64,000 nt of DNA from Bacteroidota bacterium (lineage in GTDB: Bacteria; Bacteroidota; Bacteroidia; AKYH767-A; OLB10): the NCBI GenBank assembly GCA_016713525.1, contig JADJOZ010000004.1, forward strand, positions 186,001-250,000, written 5' to 3'. A program made the position numbers and the translations under genes. Below are positions 1-8,609 of this stretch, piece by piece. The notes beneath the pieces were generated by a model. It was not told where the DNA came from. It searched no databases and saw nothing but the letters and a program-made list of their open reading frames with translations. Every line of letters begins with the position of its first letter. Position 1 is the first letter of the stretch.

Positions 1-449
1 CTGGTCATCCAGCCATGACAATGGATAATATCCGGTGTCCAGCCAAGTTTCTTTACCGTTTCCAAAACACCGCGACAGAAGAAAATGGTGCGGTCGTCAT
101 TGTCCTTAAAAAATTTCTTTTTGGTGTCTCTGTATATCGCTTTTCTTTGGAAATACTCTTCATTATCAATAAAATAGACCTGCATACGTGCGGCCTGAAT
201 AGAAGCAACTTTAATGATAAGCGGATGATCGGTATCGTCGATAATTAAATTCATCCCCGAAAGGCGAATTACCTCATGTAATTGATTTCTACGCTCATTG
301 ATGATGCCGAAACGTGGCATAAAAGTCCTGATCTCTTTTCCCTTCTCCTGGATACCCTGTGGCAACTGCCGTGATATTTTGCCTAATTCAGTAAGTTCGA
401 GATATGGATTGATTTCGGAAGAGATGTAAAGAACTTTGGCTTTTTTCAT
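1..449 (-). CDS. Glycogen/starch synthase, N-terminal part (partial)
   Basis: The reverse strand from an ATG at 447-449 is open to the window edge and encodes about 149 residues. It begins MKKAKVLYISSEINPYLE and ends near HCHGWMT. This matches the N-terminal Rossmann half of family GT5 glycogen/starch synthases of Bacteroidota, in which a 'V(L)Y(I)SSEI.P' strand opens the ADP/UDP-glucose synthase and 'D(I)IHCHGW' closes the third strand. The enzyme elongates alpha-1,4-glucan in the cytoplasm. The usual K-x-G-G-L near the N-terminus reads as E-L-G-K here, as is common in the Bacteroidota branch. The gene is divergent from panC, an arrangement I recognise from other Bacteroidota. The C-terminal catalytic half lies outside the window, so the call rests on the N-terminal domain only. 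Confidence 0.85.
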   Translation of the reverse strand, partial: MKKAKVLYISSEINPYLELTELGKISRQLPQGIQEKGKEIRTFMPRFGIINERRNQLHEVIRLSGMNLIIDDTDHPLIIKVASIQAARMQVYFIDNEEYFQRKAIYRDTKKKFFKDNDDRTIFFCRGVLETVKKLGWTPDIIHCHGWMT

Positions 450-473
450 ATTAGGTTTTTTTTCTTTCAGGTG

Positions 474-504
474 CAAAGGTACACAATTTATTCGACTTTC
501 GCAA
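474..504 (-). promoter_or_regulatory. Bacteroidota-type promoter of the glycogen synthase gene
   Basis: On the minus strand TACCTTTG (complement of 474-481) fits the -7 box TAnnTTTG. A TTG (complement of 502-504) lies 20 bp upstream, close to the usual 19 bp spacing. The box sits 24 bp before the start codon. Confidence 0.6.
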
Positions 505-716
505 TAAAGCAAGGGTTTACCAAATTAATTTGTTATTATAGCCCACCATCTGCAACGTGTTAATTCTACGTTATTTACAAAGTTTTAAGGAAGTATTGTG
601 AATGGTGTATGTTATTGATAATCTATTAGTTAGTAGATAATGTGTCCTTTTATGCATTGTCCCCGAAATGCTCCATATTTTGATTATCATTGCCGCGCAC
701 TTCTTTCCGGTGATAT

Positions 717-1559
717 ATGCTTATAATTGAGACAACAGCCAAAGGACTCCAAAAATTACTCGACGAACCCGTTTCACATGGATCTACCGTAGGATTCGTT
801 CCAACCATGGGGGCTTTGCATGCCGGTCATGTTTCACTGGTTGAAACCGCCAAAACCGCTAATGATATTGTGGTGGCCAGCATTTTTGTAAACCCCACGC
901 AATTTAATGATCCTAAGGATCTTAGCAATTATCCAAGGACCATTGAAGCCGATAAAATCCTGTTGGAAAAAGCCGGCTGCGATATTCTTTTCCTCCCTTC
1001 CGTGGAAGAAATGTATCCAACTCCGGAGTTACTGGAAATGGATTTTGGGTTGCTCGAAAACGTCATGGAGGGTGCTTTCAGGCCGGGCCACTTCCGTGGG
1101 ATGGCTACCGTGGTCTCCAAATTTTTTAATATGGTGAATCCCGATACCGCCTATTTTGGTGAGAAGGATTTTCAGCAACTGGCGATTATTCGCGAAATGA
1201 ATCGTAGACAACTAAATGGTATTGAAATAGTTGGATGCGAAACACTTCGTGAAGCTAACGGCCTGGCAATGAGCAGCAGGAATATTCATCTGACCGATGA
1301 GGAACGCAGTAAATCCGGAATCATTTACAAAGCACTGCAGCAGGCCGTTGCCATTTTCCCTGAAAAAGGTGCTGTCTTTACTTCCAATCTGGTAAAACAA
1401 ATGATTGAAGAAGTGGATAGCTTTAAAGTACAGTACCTCGAATTTGTTGATTCATTAACCCTGCAACCGATAGAACAACGTCATCCCGGCAAGGAGGAAC
1501 GAGTGTGTGTAGCGGTGCTGACCTCCAAAACCAGACTTATCGACAACATTGCGCTCTGA
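717..1559 (+). CDS. panC: Pantothenate synthetase
   Basis: PanC condenses D-pantoate and beta-alanine with ATP to give pantothenate (vitamin B5/CoA pathway, cytoplasm). The 280-residue product has the family length. PTMGALHAGH at residues 29-38 carries the HxGH ATP site, FVNPTQF lies near residue 57, GEKDFQQ near 143, and an MSSRN motif of the KMSKS type follows. It is the first gene of a rightward run panC-panD-membrane protein-rfaE2, and panD next to it makes the beta-alanine substrate. It is divergent from the glycogen synthase. I took the ATG at 717; no strong alternative start is seen. Confidence 0.97.
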   Translation: MLIIETTAKGLQKLLDEPVSHGSTVGFVPTMGALHAGHVSLVETAKTANDIVVASIFVNPTQFNDPKDLSNYPRTIEADKILLEKAGCDILFLPSVEEMYPTPELLEMDFGLLENVMEGAFRPGHFRGMATVVSKFFNMVNPDTAYFGEKDFQQLAIIREMNRRQLNGIEIVGCETLREANGLAMSSRNIHLTDEERSKSGIIYKALQQAVAIFPEKGAVFTSNLVKQMIEEVDSFKVQYLEFVDSLTLQPIEQRHPGKEERVCVAVLTSKTRLIDNIAL

Positions 1560-1581
1560 TTCGCAGCCAATGATTTTTCTC

Positions 1582-1589
1582 TACCTTTG
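1582..1589 (+). promoter_or_regulatory. -7 box directly in front of panD
   Basis: TACCTTTG fits the Bacteroidota -7 consensus TAnnTTTG and ends only six bases before the panD ATG at 1596. A clear TTG at -33 is missing (TTC at 1560-1562 is the nearest match). If used, it would give a nearly leaderless panD transcript separate from panC. Confidence 0.4.
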
Positions 1590-1595
1590 TGCCGT

Positions 1596-1949
1596 ATGGA
1601 AATACAAATTCTGAAATCTAAAATTCACCGCGCCCGGGTTACACAGGCTGAACTCCATTATGTTGGAAGTATTACGCTTGATGAGGATCTGATGGACGCT
1701 TCGAACCTCATTGAAAATGAATTGGTTCAGGTGCTGAATATCGAAAATGGAGAACGTTTCGAAACATATGTTATTAAAGGCGAAAGAGGAACCGGAACCG
1801 TTTGTCTGAATGGTCCCGCAGCCCGCAAAGTGCAGGTTGGCGATACCATTATCGTGGTTTCTTATGCGGTAATGGACTTTGAAGAAGCCAAAAAATTTAA
1901 GCCCTCTCTGGTTTTCCCGGATGCAAATAACAAGCTCATAAAAAGCTGA
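1596..1949 (+). CDS. panD: Aspartate 1-decarboxylase
   Basis: PanD decarboxylates L-aspartate to beta-alanine, the second substrate of PanC. It is made as a proenzyme that cleaves itself between Gly24 and Ser25 to form the pyruvoyl cofactor. Those residues are present (YVGS at 22-25), as are the N-terminal MEIQILKSKIHRA block, the ATYVI-like strand (ETYVIKGERGTG) and the NGPAAR motif. The 117-residue length is normal for the family. An upstream in-frame alternative start at 1587 would add only MCR; I chose ATG 1596 because MEIQ is where homologues begin. panC ends 36 bases upstream and the next gene starts two bases after this stop. Confidence 0.97.
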   Translation: MEIQILKSKIHRARVTQAELHYVGSITLDEDLMDASNLIENELVQVLNIENGERFETYVIKGERGTGTVCLNGPAARKVQVGDTIIVVSYAVMDFEEAKKFKPSLVFPDANNKLIKS

Positions 1950-1951
1950 CA

Positions 1952-2962
1952 TTGAAACAAAAGGTCATTGCAACTATTAAGTATGTATTGCTTTTTGCAA
2001 TAGGCCTTTCGTTGTTATGGCTGACTTTCCGCAATGAGAACCTGGCAGAAATATTTGAGAAACTTTCCGCTGCTGATCCGTTTTGGCTTGGCGTCTCACT
2101 GCTTATCGGAATGGCTGCCTTTATCAGCCGCGCCGTAAGATGGATCATGCTCATGGAACCCATGGGCTACAAACCACCTTTATCATCAACACTTTATTCG
2201 CTTTGGCTTGGATATTTTGCGAATCTCGCCATTCCCCGCATAGGTGAAATTACCCGCTGTGGTGCCCTTGCCGGGAAAGAAAAAGTTCCTTTCAATGCTT
2301 TAATCGGAACGGTGATTGTTGAAAGGGTAATCGATTTGGTTATGCTTGTCTTTACTATGACACTTGCTGCGGCTCTTGAATTTGAGATGCTCAGCAACTT
2401 TTTGAATGAGAAACTGATCTCACCACTAAAATCAAAGTTTGCATTTACTACAAACCCATTGTTCCCGGTTATTGTGATTGCTATAATTCTCATAGGTATT
2501 TGGATTGTTTACAGTTTGTTTAAAAAAGGAGCTAAAGAACGTCCACTGGTCACCAAACTGAAAGGCTTTTTACATGAAGTTGGAACCGGTTTCAAAACGA
2601 TTTTAAGAATGAAAAACACCGGTTGGTTTGTCTTTCATACACTGTTTATCTGGGTTCTTTATTTCCTGATGACATACGTCTGCTTCTTTTGTCTCGATGC
2701 CACCAGTCACCTTAATGCCAAAGCGGGATTATTTACGCTTGTAGTAGGAGGTTTAGGTATGGCAGCACCTGTGCAGGGTGGAATTGGTGCATATCATTAT
2801 ATAGTATCACAGGGACTGCAGCTATTCGGAATTTCTACCACCGATGGAATTGTGTATGCTACCCTGGTTCACACCTCTCAAACCATTCTGGTGGTGGTAC
2901 TTGGACTCTTTGCAATGCTCATGTTATTCACCGGCAAATCAAAAGGTACTGCCAATGGATAA
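1952..2962 (+). CDS. Flippase-like integral membrane protein (UPF0104 / LPG-synthase TM type)
   Basis: The 336-residue product is almost entirely hydrophobic, with about eight membrane segments beginning at residues 10-27. It has the arrangement of the lysylphosphatidylglycerol synthase transmembrane region (UPF0104): a basic RAVRW motif after the second segment, an R-x-G-E-(I/V)-x-R-C motif (PRIGEITRCGAL), and a late GG(L/I)GMAAPVQGGIGAYH stretch. Family members are proposed lipid or polyisoprenoid flippases, but the substrate cannot be read from sequence. The start is a TTG at 1952, two bases after the panD stop; no better ATG exists before conserved sequence. The last eight bases overlap the next gene, so translational coupling is likely. 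Confidence 0.8.
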   Translation: MKQKVIATIKYVLLFAIGLSLLWLTFRNENLAEIFEKLSAADPFWLGVSLLIGMAAFISRAVRWIMLMEPMGYKPPLSSTLYSLWLGYFANLAIPRIGEITRCGALAGKEKVPFNALIGTVIVERVIDLVMLVFTMTLAAALEFEMLSNFLNEKLISPLKSKFAFTTNPLFPVIVIAIILIGIWIVYSLFKKGAKERPLVTKLKGFLHEVGTGFKTILRMKNTGWFVFHTLFIWVLYFLMTYVCFFCLDATSHLNAKAGLFTLVVGGLGMAAPVQGGIGAYHYIVSQGLQLFGISTTDGIVYATLVHTSQTILVVVLGLFAMLMLFTGKSKGTANG

Positions 2963-3452
2963 GACCAAATTTATTACCGACAAAATTCACACTCCGGAAT
3001 CGTTACTCAAGCTATTGCATTTGTGGCGTTTTCAGGAAAAGAAAATCGTGTTCACCAACGGTTGCTTCGATTTATTGCATCTCGGTCATGTTGATTACCT
3101 GAGTAAGGCTGCCTCTTTGGGCGATGTGCTGGTAATAGGCGTTAATTCAGATGCTTCGGTTTCTCAATTGAAAGGCCCCAACCGCCCGTTGAACGATGAA
3201 AAATCGAGACTGCACATTCTGGCTTCCCTCTTTTTTGTCAATGCTGTTATCCCTTTCGGGGATGAAACACCCTATGAACTGATTAAAATGGTTCAACCCG
3301 ATATTCTGGTCAAAGGTGGCGACTACAAACCGGAAGCAATTGTAGGCTACGACATTGTGAAGCAAAAAGGTGGTGAAGTAGTTACCATCCCTTTTGTTCC
3401 GGGATATTCCACTACAGCCATTGAACAGAAGATTCTCAACTCCAAATCGTGA
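2955..3452 (+). CDS. rfaE2: D-glycero-beta-D-manno-heptose 1-phosphate adenylyltransferase-like (RfaE2/HldE C-terminal type)
   Basis: The 165-residue product is a cytidylyltransferase-fold nucleotidyltransferase. It has FTNGCFDLLHLGH at 33-45 (HxGH ATP site), GVNSDASV, KGPNRPLNDEKSR, and a late VPGYSTTAI that corresponds to the ISTT motif. This set is characteristic of RfaE domain II, which makes ADP-heptose from heptose 1-phosphate and ATP for lipopolysaccharide core synthesis. The ATG at 2955 overlaps the end of the membrane protein gene; reading further upstream would only translate that gene in another frame. Other cytidylyltransferase-like transferases (glycerol-phosphate type) are less likely because the GPxRP motif is specific. 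No kinase domain (RfaE1) is seen nearby. Confidence 0.9.
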   Translation: MDKTKFITDKIHTPESLLKLLHLWRFQEKKIVFTNGCFDLLHLGHVDYLSKAASLGDVLVIGVNSDASVSQLKGPNRPLNDEKSRLHILASLFFVNAVIPFGDETPYELIKMVQPDILVKGGDYKPEAIVGYDIVKQKGGEVVTIPFVPGYSTTAIEQKILNSKS

Positions 3453-3493
3453 ATAATTTTCTGAAATGGCAATAATCCTGTTTAAATTATCTT

Positions 3494-3501
3494 TAACTTT
3501 G
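3494..3501 (+). promoter_or_regulatory. -7 box upstream of the small lipoprotein gene
   Basis: TAACTTTG matches TAnnTTTG and lies 17 bases before the ATG at 3519. No TTG is found at the expected -33 distance, so this is a tentative call. Confidence 0.4.
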
Positions 3502-3518
3502 TTGAATCACCTTTGATT

Positions 3519-4031
3519 ATGCGAAACAGGGTACTTTTAATTTTGACTTTAGGGATATTGTTCGCTTCCTGCGAAGACAATATGTTGCTGCGCTCTGAAA
3601 AAAAACTCAAACAAGATCTGCAGGGCACGTGGCTACGCTCATTTCAGGGACTGCCTGCTTATGTTGATTGTGATGGTGATAATGGTTCTATTCCCGCAAT
3701 TCCGATTTCTGAATACTGGACATTCAAAGATAATCGACTGGTAACTTTTTTTGTTTATGAATCCGTTCCGCTTTGTGAAGTTGGAACTCCTGATTCTACA
3801 AGAGCAGATAGAAACGATACCATTGTACTGAGTGATTTTAAAATCGACGCAAAAGTATTTAAGGCATTCCTTAAACTACAACTTATTTCCGGTGCTGTTG
3901 ATTCATCAGGAAATAGTCAGTTTGTAGACAAATGGGAATTTGTTGAATTGAGTAATGATGTCCTTTACCTGGCCGCCGATGATCCTGCCGGCAGCGGAGC
4001 CGTGCAACGTGAATTTTCACGTGTAAAATAG
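3519..4031 (+). CDS. Hypothetical lipoprotein
   Basis: The 170-residue product opens with MRNRVLLILTLGILFASCED: two arginines, a hydrophobic core and a lipobox with Cys18, so it should be a lipid-anchored envelope protein. The rest contains acidic and aromatic stretches such as EYWTFKDNR and a C-terminal WEFVELSNDVLYLA that read like a small beta-rich domain similar in style to lipocalin-like Bacteroidota lipoproteins. I do not recognise the family. The ATG at 3519 is chosen over an in-frame TTG at 3513 because the signal peptide starts there. It follows the panC operon by 66 bases and probably has its own promoter. Confidence 0.7.
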   Translation: MRNRVLLILTLGILFASCEDNMLLRSEKKLKQDLQGTWLRSFQGLPAYVDCDGDNGSIPAIPISEYWTFKDNRLVTFFVYESVPLCEVGTPDSTRADRNDTIVLSDFKIDAKVFKAFLKLQLISGAVDSSGNSQFVDKWEFVELSNDVLYLAADDPAGSGAVQREFSRVK

Positions 4032-4236
4032 TTAAGATTAGTTTTTTTCGTTGCAATTATAGATTCTCAATTTTCCAATTTGTGCATTCTTTATCTTTTA
4101 GGCAGTAACTATCTCGTTCCTTGTCTTGTAAAATCTGTTGAATCTTGTTGTGAAAATTAACGGAACTCCAGGATCCCTTGAGATGAAGGGAAGAAACGAA
4201 TTTTACTATATATCCAAAGGTTTAACTTCCCAAAAC

Positions 4237-5934
4237 TCACCTTACCACCATCAATTTCCGGGATGCTAAAATATTCCCGTTATGATCCAAACTAACCAAA
4301 TAACTTCCGTTATTCAAATATGAAATATCTATTTCCAGTTCCCTGGGATTTCCTTGAATTTGGTTAGATGAAATTACTCTGCCGGTTAAATCAGTTATGA
4401 GCAGCTTAACTTCAGATAAATGGTGTGGAATAATGCAGGAAAGCGTTATTTGTTCGGCTGCAGGATTAGGAAAAATGGTAAATGATTTTTCTATTAGTTC
4501 GTATTCATTGTTGATTCCGGTGTAAATGGTTTGATACAGGGTATCGACTTCTCCACAGGCATATGCCAGCAGATAAGGTGTATACGGACCTGAGCCGGCA
4601 TAAGTATGAACAACAGGGGTTGTGTCGGTCAAAAGCACGACTGCCGAATCGCCATCGCCAAAATAATAAATACAGGTATCGGCACGGTCACTTAAATTAT
4701 AAAATGTAGCAATACTTCCATTCCAGCGAACTGAAAAATCTGCATTGGGAGCATTTATGAATCCTAAACAATTAGTTTTAACTAAAAATATGTTTTGATC
4801 CCCTGATTGATTTATAGTTCCCGATAAAATAAATCCCCCATCTGAAGTTGTATCAATATCCAAACCATATGTTTCATCTGTTTGGTTCATGGTAAACCTC
4901 CTTGACCAAATTGTATTTCCAGAACTATCTGTTTTCAATAAATGCATTTGATGAATTCCCATTCCAATTCCTACAAGAGTTGAACCACAAAAAATATATG
5001 TAGAATCATCAAGAATTATCACTCTAGCCAGTTCCCCAGATGGATTTTGACCAGATTGATTTAAAATCTTTTTGATCCAGATTTCATTTCCATTCGAATC
5101 TGTTTTTAAAATTAAGGGATTGTCAGTGACTCCACTATTTCCTGAACTACCACAAACCACAAATTCTTTCTTACTATTCTGTTTAATGCAATATCCTGAT
5201 GTAGTAAAATCTCCAACAAAATGATAATTTTTACCCCATATTTCATTGCCATAATAGGAAATATTTTTAATCCAGATATCACCAGATCCCAATATGTGGT
5301 TTGTTATTCCTGTAAATATGTAATTGCTATCACTCAAGGCTTCGACCCATAACGCAATGTTAATGTTAGGAGCATTATATATCTGGTCCCAAATTTTACT
5401 CCCAGTAGAATCTATTTGTATTAAATTACCTGAATAGAATTGATTCAATTGATAAAAAGTTCCAGCAACAACGAACCCATTATCCAAAGTTTGATTTATA
5501 TGATATCCAAAACTGGAAAAAATTGAATCTCCGATGATGTTCTCGTATAAAATATTTGCTAATGAATCAGTCGACATCAGAAATGATTTGAAATTTGTTG
5601 AGGCATTTATTCTTTTAGCACCGGTAAAATAATATTTTCCATTTTTAATTGTTACAGATTTTATCGTTACTGTACTAATTGCATCTTGAAAACAGGTATC
5701 AAAAATAACATTTCCGTATAGATCCGTCTTAACGATTAAGCCATCTGCGCCACCAGTTTGATAAAACCTCTCCTGCCCAGTTAAATATCCTTCGTTTGGC
5801 AAAGATTTTACAAACCCTCCAACCTCAAAATTTGGGTAGCCTAATCCTATCACTTTTTTGAAGTATTTTGAGGACTGCGCATTTGCAAATGAAATACACA
5901 AACAATAAAGTGAGATAGTCAGAATAATACGCAT
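4237..5934 (-). CDS. Secreted protein with T9SS type A sorting domain and PKD-like domain
   Basis: The 565-residue protein starts MRIILTISLYCLCISFANAQ, a Sec signal peptide. The middle consists of repeated segments of the type 'KTDSSGNTIWSRRF' with glycine-rich strands, as in T9SS propeller or delta-60-type secreted proteins. A PKD-like stretch follows (ADFSVRWNGS ... YYFGDGDSAVV). The C-terminus has the sorting-domain signature FPNPAAEQITL, then LLITDLTGRVI and LNNGSYLVSL, and ends KLMVVR. It should be exported through the type IX system to the cell surface. The ATG at 5934 is chosen because a longer in-frame start at 6000 would put 22 polar residues before the signal peptide. It is convergent with the lipoprotein and divergent from radA. 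Ligand and function are unknown. Confidence 0.85.
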   Translation of the reverse strand: MRIILTISLYCLCISFANAQSSKYFKKVIGLGYPNFEVGGFVKSLPNEGYLTGQERFYQTGGADGLIVKTDLYGNVIFDTCFQDAISTVTIKSVTIKNGKYYFTGAKRINASTNFKSFLMSTDSLANILYENIIGDSIFSSFGYHINQTLDNGFVVAGTFYQLNQFYSGNLIQIDSTGSKIWDQIYNAPNINIALWVEALSDSNYIFTGITNHILGSGDIWIKNISYYGNEIWGKNYHFVGDFTTSGYCIKQNSKKEFVVCGSSGNSGVTDNPLILKTDSNGNEIWIKKILNQSGQNPSGELARVIILDDSTYIFCGSTLVGIGMGIHQMHLLKTDSSGNTIWSRRFTMNQTDETYGLDIDTTSDGGFILSGTINQSGDQNIFLVKTNCLGFINAPNADFSVRWNGSIATFYNLSDRADTCIYYFGDGDSAVVLLTDTTPVVHTYAGSGPYTPYLLAYACGEVDTLYQTIYTGINNEYELIEKSFTIFPNPAAEQITLSCIIPHHLSEVKLLITDLTGRVISSNQIQGNPRELEIDISYLNNGSYLVSLDHNGNILASRKLMVVR

Positions 5935-6180
5935 TAAAATATTTATTTCAACTATTTTATCTGGTTTCGATCTATACCCAATACCTTCAAAGAAATACAA
6001 ATATAAGCCATTTGGAAGAGTATTACAATGATATTCATATTGAATTTGTTGAGAGATCGGAATTTATGACAAATGACCAAAGACTGATTTACCATATTGC
6101 TTATGACTTATGACAAATTGCAAATGACATTTTCCTTATCTTTACAACTGATTTTCATTTTAAAATTACCAATAAATTAA

Positions 6181-7560
6181 ATGGCTAAGACAAAAACAAC
6201 CTTTTTCTGTCAAAATTGCGGCGCTTCGGCACCAAAATGGATTGGCAAGTGTCCTTCATGTGGTGAATGGAATACCTATGTGGAAGAAGTAGTTTCTACA
6301 ACTCCTTCTCAAGTGCCTGCCTGGCGCTCCTCTTCAACACGAAGTGAAACAGCGGGGCGACAAGCTACTCCGCAACTATTGGGTGAAATTGCACCCGATA
6401 AATTAATTCGCATGCCCTTACCGGGTAAGGAACTGAATCGCGTTTTGGGTGGCGGACTTGTCCCGGGATCATTAGTGTTAGTTGGTGGTGAACCCGGAAT
6501 TGGGAAATCGACTTTAATGCTGCAGGTTGCTATGCGGTTAAAAGGTGTGAAAATACTTTATATCAGCGGTGAAGAAAGTGAACAGCAAATTAGTATTCGG
6601 GCCTCACGTATAGGCCATGCGAATGCCGATTGTTATATTCTCACTGAAACAAATATGCAATCCATTTTCCGACATATAGAAACGCTGCAACCGGGAATGG
6701 TAATTATTGATTCCATTCAAACATTGTTTTCACAGGATATTGAATCGGCTCCGGGAACAGTATCACAGATACGAGGATGTGCAGGCGATTTGCTCAAATA
6801 TGCCAAAGAGACTGCTACTCCTGTTTTCCTGATTGGACATATCACTAAAGAAGGCAGCATTGCAGGACCAAAAGTGTTGGAGCACATGGTTGATACGGTA
6901 TTGCAATTCGAAGGCGACCGTCATCATGTATACCGTATTTTACGCTCAACAAAAAATCGTTTTGGCTCGACTTCCGAAATTGGAATTTATGAAATGAGTG
7001 GCAGCGGATTGTCAGAAGTTTCAAATCCGTCGGAGGTACTACTTTCACATATCGATGAAAACCTGAGTGGCATTGCTATTGCATGTACTATGGAAGGATT
7101 ACGTCCGTTGCTAATTGAAGTGCAGGCATTGGTGAGTTCAGCAGTTTACGGAACACCGCAACGTTCATCCACAGGATTTGATTTGCGGCGATTGAGTATG
7201 CTATTGGCTGTACTTGAAAAACGTTGCGGATTCCGTCTCGCAGCGAAAGATGTATTTTTAAATATTGCCGGTGGATTAAGAGTCGAGGATCCTGCTATTG
7301 ACCTGGCAGTAATTTGTGCCGTGCTAAGCAGCAATGAAGATATGTCGCTGCCCGCCCGCGTTTGCTTTACAGGTGAAGTGGGATTAAGCGGAGAAATCAG
7401 ACCCGTAAACAGAATCGAACAACGAATTAAAGAAGCAGAAAAAATGGGGTTTGAAAAAATATTCTGCTCAAAATACAATCTGCAATCTCTTTCCAAAAAT
7501 CATTTCCCGGCATCGAACTCGTTTCCGTTGCAAAAGTCGATGAGGTGTTTAGTCAGTTAA
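6181..7560 (+). CDS. radA: DNA repair ATPase RadA (Sms), C-terminus frameshifted
   Basis: RadA is a RecA-like branch-migration helicase of recombinational repair. Visible are an N-terminal zinc finger (Cys10, 13, 24, 27), the Walker A GGEPGIGKST, the RadA-specific KNRFG motif and a C-terminal Lon-protease-like domain (GGLRVEDPAIDLAV). The open frame of 459 residues ends in an atypical tail (KNHFPASNSFPLQKSMRCLVS). In another frame the same DNA from 7509 reads GIELVSVAKVDEVFSQLI, the end expected of RadA. A one-base deletion around 7503-7508 (CATTTCCC, perhaps from CATTTTCCC) therefore swapped the last roughly 18 residues. The repaired frame runs into the 12-bp tandem repeat and stops at 7604. 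Function is probably little affected if the shift is real. Confidence 0.95.
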   Translation: MAKTKTTFFCQNCGASAPKWIGKCPSCGEWNTYVEEVVSTTPSQVPAWRSSSTRSETAGRQATPQLLGEIAPDKLIRMPLPGKELNRVLGGGLVPGSLVLVGGEPGIGKSTLMLQVAMRLKGVKILYISGEESEQQISIRASRIGHANADCYILTETNMQSIFRHIETLQPGMVIIDSIQTLFSQDIESAPGTVSQIRGCAGDLLKYAKETATPVFLIGHITKEGSIAGPKVLEHMVDTVLQFEGDRHHVYRILRSTKNRFGSTSEIGIYEMSGSGLSEVSNPSEVLLSHIDENLSGIAIACTMEGLRPLLIEVQALVSSAVYGTPQRSSTGFDLRRLSMLLAVLEKRCGFRLAAKDVFLNIAGGLRVEDPAIDLAVICAVLSSNEDMSLPARVCFTGEVGLSGEIRPVNRIEQRIKEAEKMGFEKIFCSKYNLQSLSKNHFPASNSFPLQKSMRCLVS

Positions 7561-7766
7561 TTAGGTGGTTAATTAAGTGGTTAATTAGGTGGTTAATTAA
7601 GTAGTTAATTAGGTGGTTAATTAAGTAGTTAATTAGGTGGTTAATTAAGTGGTTAATTAGGTGGTTAATTAAGTGGTTAATTAGGTGGTTAATTAGGTAG
7701 TTAATTAGGTGGTTAATTAGGTAGTTAATTAGGTAGTTAATTAGGTGGTTAATTAAGTGGTTAATT
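7557..7766 (+). repeat. 12-bp tandem repeat, 17.5 copies, entering the radA 3' end
   Basis: Seventeen complete and one half copy of TTAATTA(G/A)GT(G/A)G run without interruption from 7557 to 7766. Copies differ only at two positions (G/A at base 8 and G/A at base 11). The unit length is a multiple of three, so in the repaired radA frame it encodes Leu-Ile-Arg/Lys-Trp repeats until an AAG-TAG copy stops translation at 7602-7604. The core TTAATTAA is palindromic in the A variants. Confidence 0.97.
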
Positions 7767-7770
7767 GTTG

Positions 7771-7973
7771 ATTTCGCCTGCGGCTCAGTAGGTATTCGGT
7801 GGTCAATTTTTTATTTCGCCTGCGGCTCAGTAGGTATTCGGTGGTCAATTTTTTATTTCGCCTGCGGCTCAGTATATATTCGGTGTTTAATTTTTATTTC
7901 GCCTGCGGCTCAGTAGGTATTCGGTGGTCAATTTTTTATTTCGCCTGCGGCTCAATATTTATTCGGTGGTTAA
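7771..7973 (+). repeat. 42-bp tandem repeat, 5 copies
   Basis: Five copies begin at 7771, 7813, 7855, 7896 and 7938 with a period of 41-42 bp. Each starts ATTTCGCCTGCGGCTCA, continues GTAGGTATTCGGTGGTCAA and ends in a T-run. Copies 3 and 5 have diverged (TATATATTCGGTG, ATATTTATTCGGTG). No coding function is apparent; the frames open here are translated repeat. Confidence 0.95.
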
Positions 7974-8059
7974 ATGAGACTTTTTCTAAGCATTTACTTT
8001 TTTGAATGCAGTACTTGAGAGGCGCAGAGAATTTGAGATGCATTAACAAAAATCAGCAC

Positions 8060-8080
8060 CCACGCTCGTGCCTTGCGTGG
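8060..8080. repeat. Hairpin element, copy 1 (CCACGC...GCGTGG)
   Basis: CCACGC pairs with GCGTGG across a nine-base loop TCGTGCCTT. The flanks TCAGCACC and ATCGCCTTCGA match the second copy at 8588, where the stem has a compensatory A-T to C-G change. Confidence 0.65.
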
Positions 8081-8587
8081 ATCGCCTTCGATCCGCCTGC
8101 CGGCAGACTCAGGGCAGCGCTTGTCACTGATTACTTAGAGCATACATGTGAAAAACCAAATTTTACTCAGCCAAAAACCCCCAACTTTCAACTTTCAACC
8201 TTCAACTTACAACTTTGTGCAGTTACATCTTTTTACTCACACACCACGCTTGCCCCTTGTCACTTGCCACTTGCCACTAAAGTGCAGTTACATCTTTTTA
8301 CTTAAGCACACCCATCATCAAACCACCACCTTTCGACAAGCTCAAGGCAAGAATCATCAAACCACCAAATCAAGTGCAGTCACATCTTTTTATTCGCACA
8401 CCACACTTGCCCCTTGTCACTTGCCACTTGCCACTAAAGTGCAGTTACATCTTTTAACTCAGCAACCCCACTTGCCACTTGCCACTAAAGTGCAGTTACA
8501 TCTTTTTACTCAGAAACCCCACTTGCCCCTTGTCACTTGCCACTAAAGTGGAGTCACATCTTTCTACTCAGTAGCAAAAATCAGCAC

Positions 8588-8609
8588 CCCCGCATCGTGC
8601 CTTGCGGGG
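8588..8609. repeat. Hairpin element, copy 2 (CCCCGCA...TGCGGGG)
   Basis: A perfect seven-base stem CCCCGCA/TGCGGGG encloses TCGTGCCT. It shares loop and flanks with the element at 8060 and its stem with the one at 25114. Confidence 0.7.

Noticed and set aside
15..248. 77-codon plus-strand frame at the window start
   Set aside because: It is antisense to the glycogen synthase N-terminal domain.
7799..8546. Open frames of 68-132 codons behind radA
   Set aside because: They translate the 42-bp and GTGCAGTTACATC repeats and have no protein-like composition or start signals.
7557..8575. CRISPR array
   Set aside because: The repeats are contiguous or irregular without unique spacers of constant length, and no cas gene is present.
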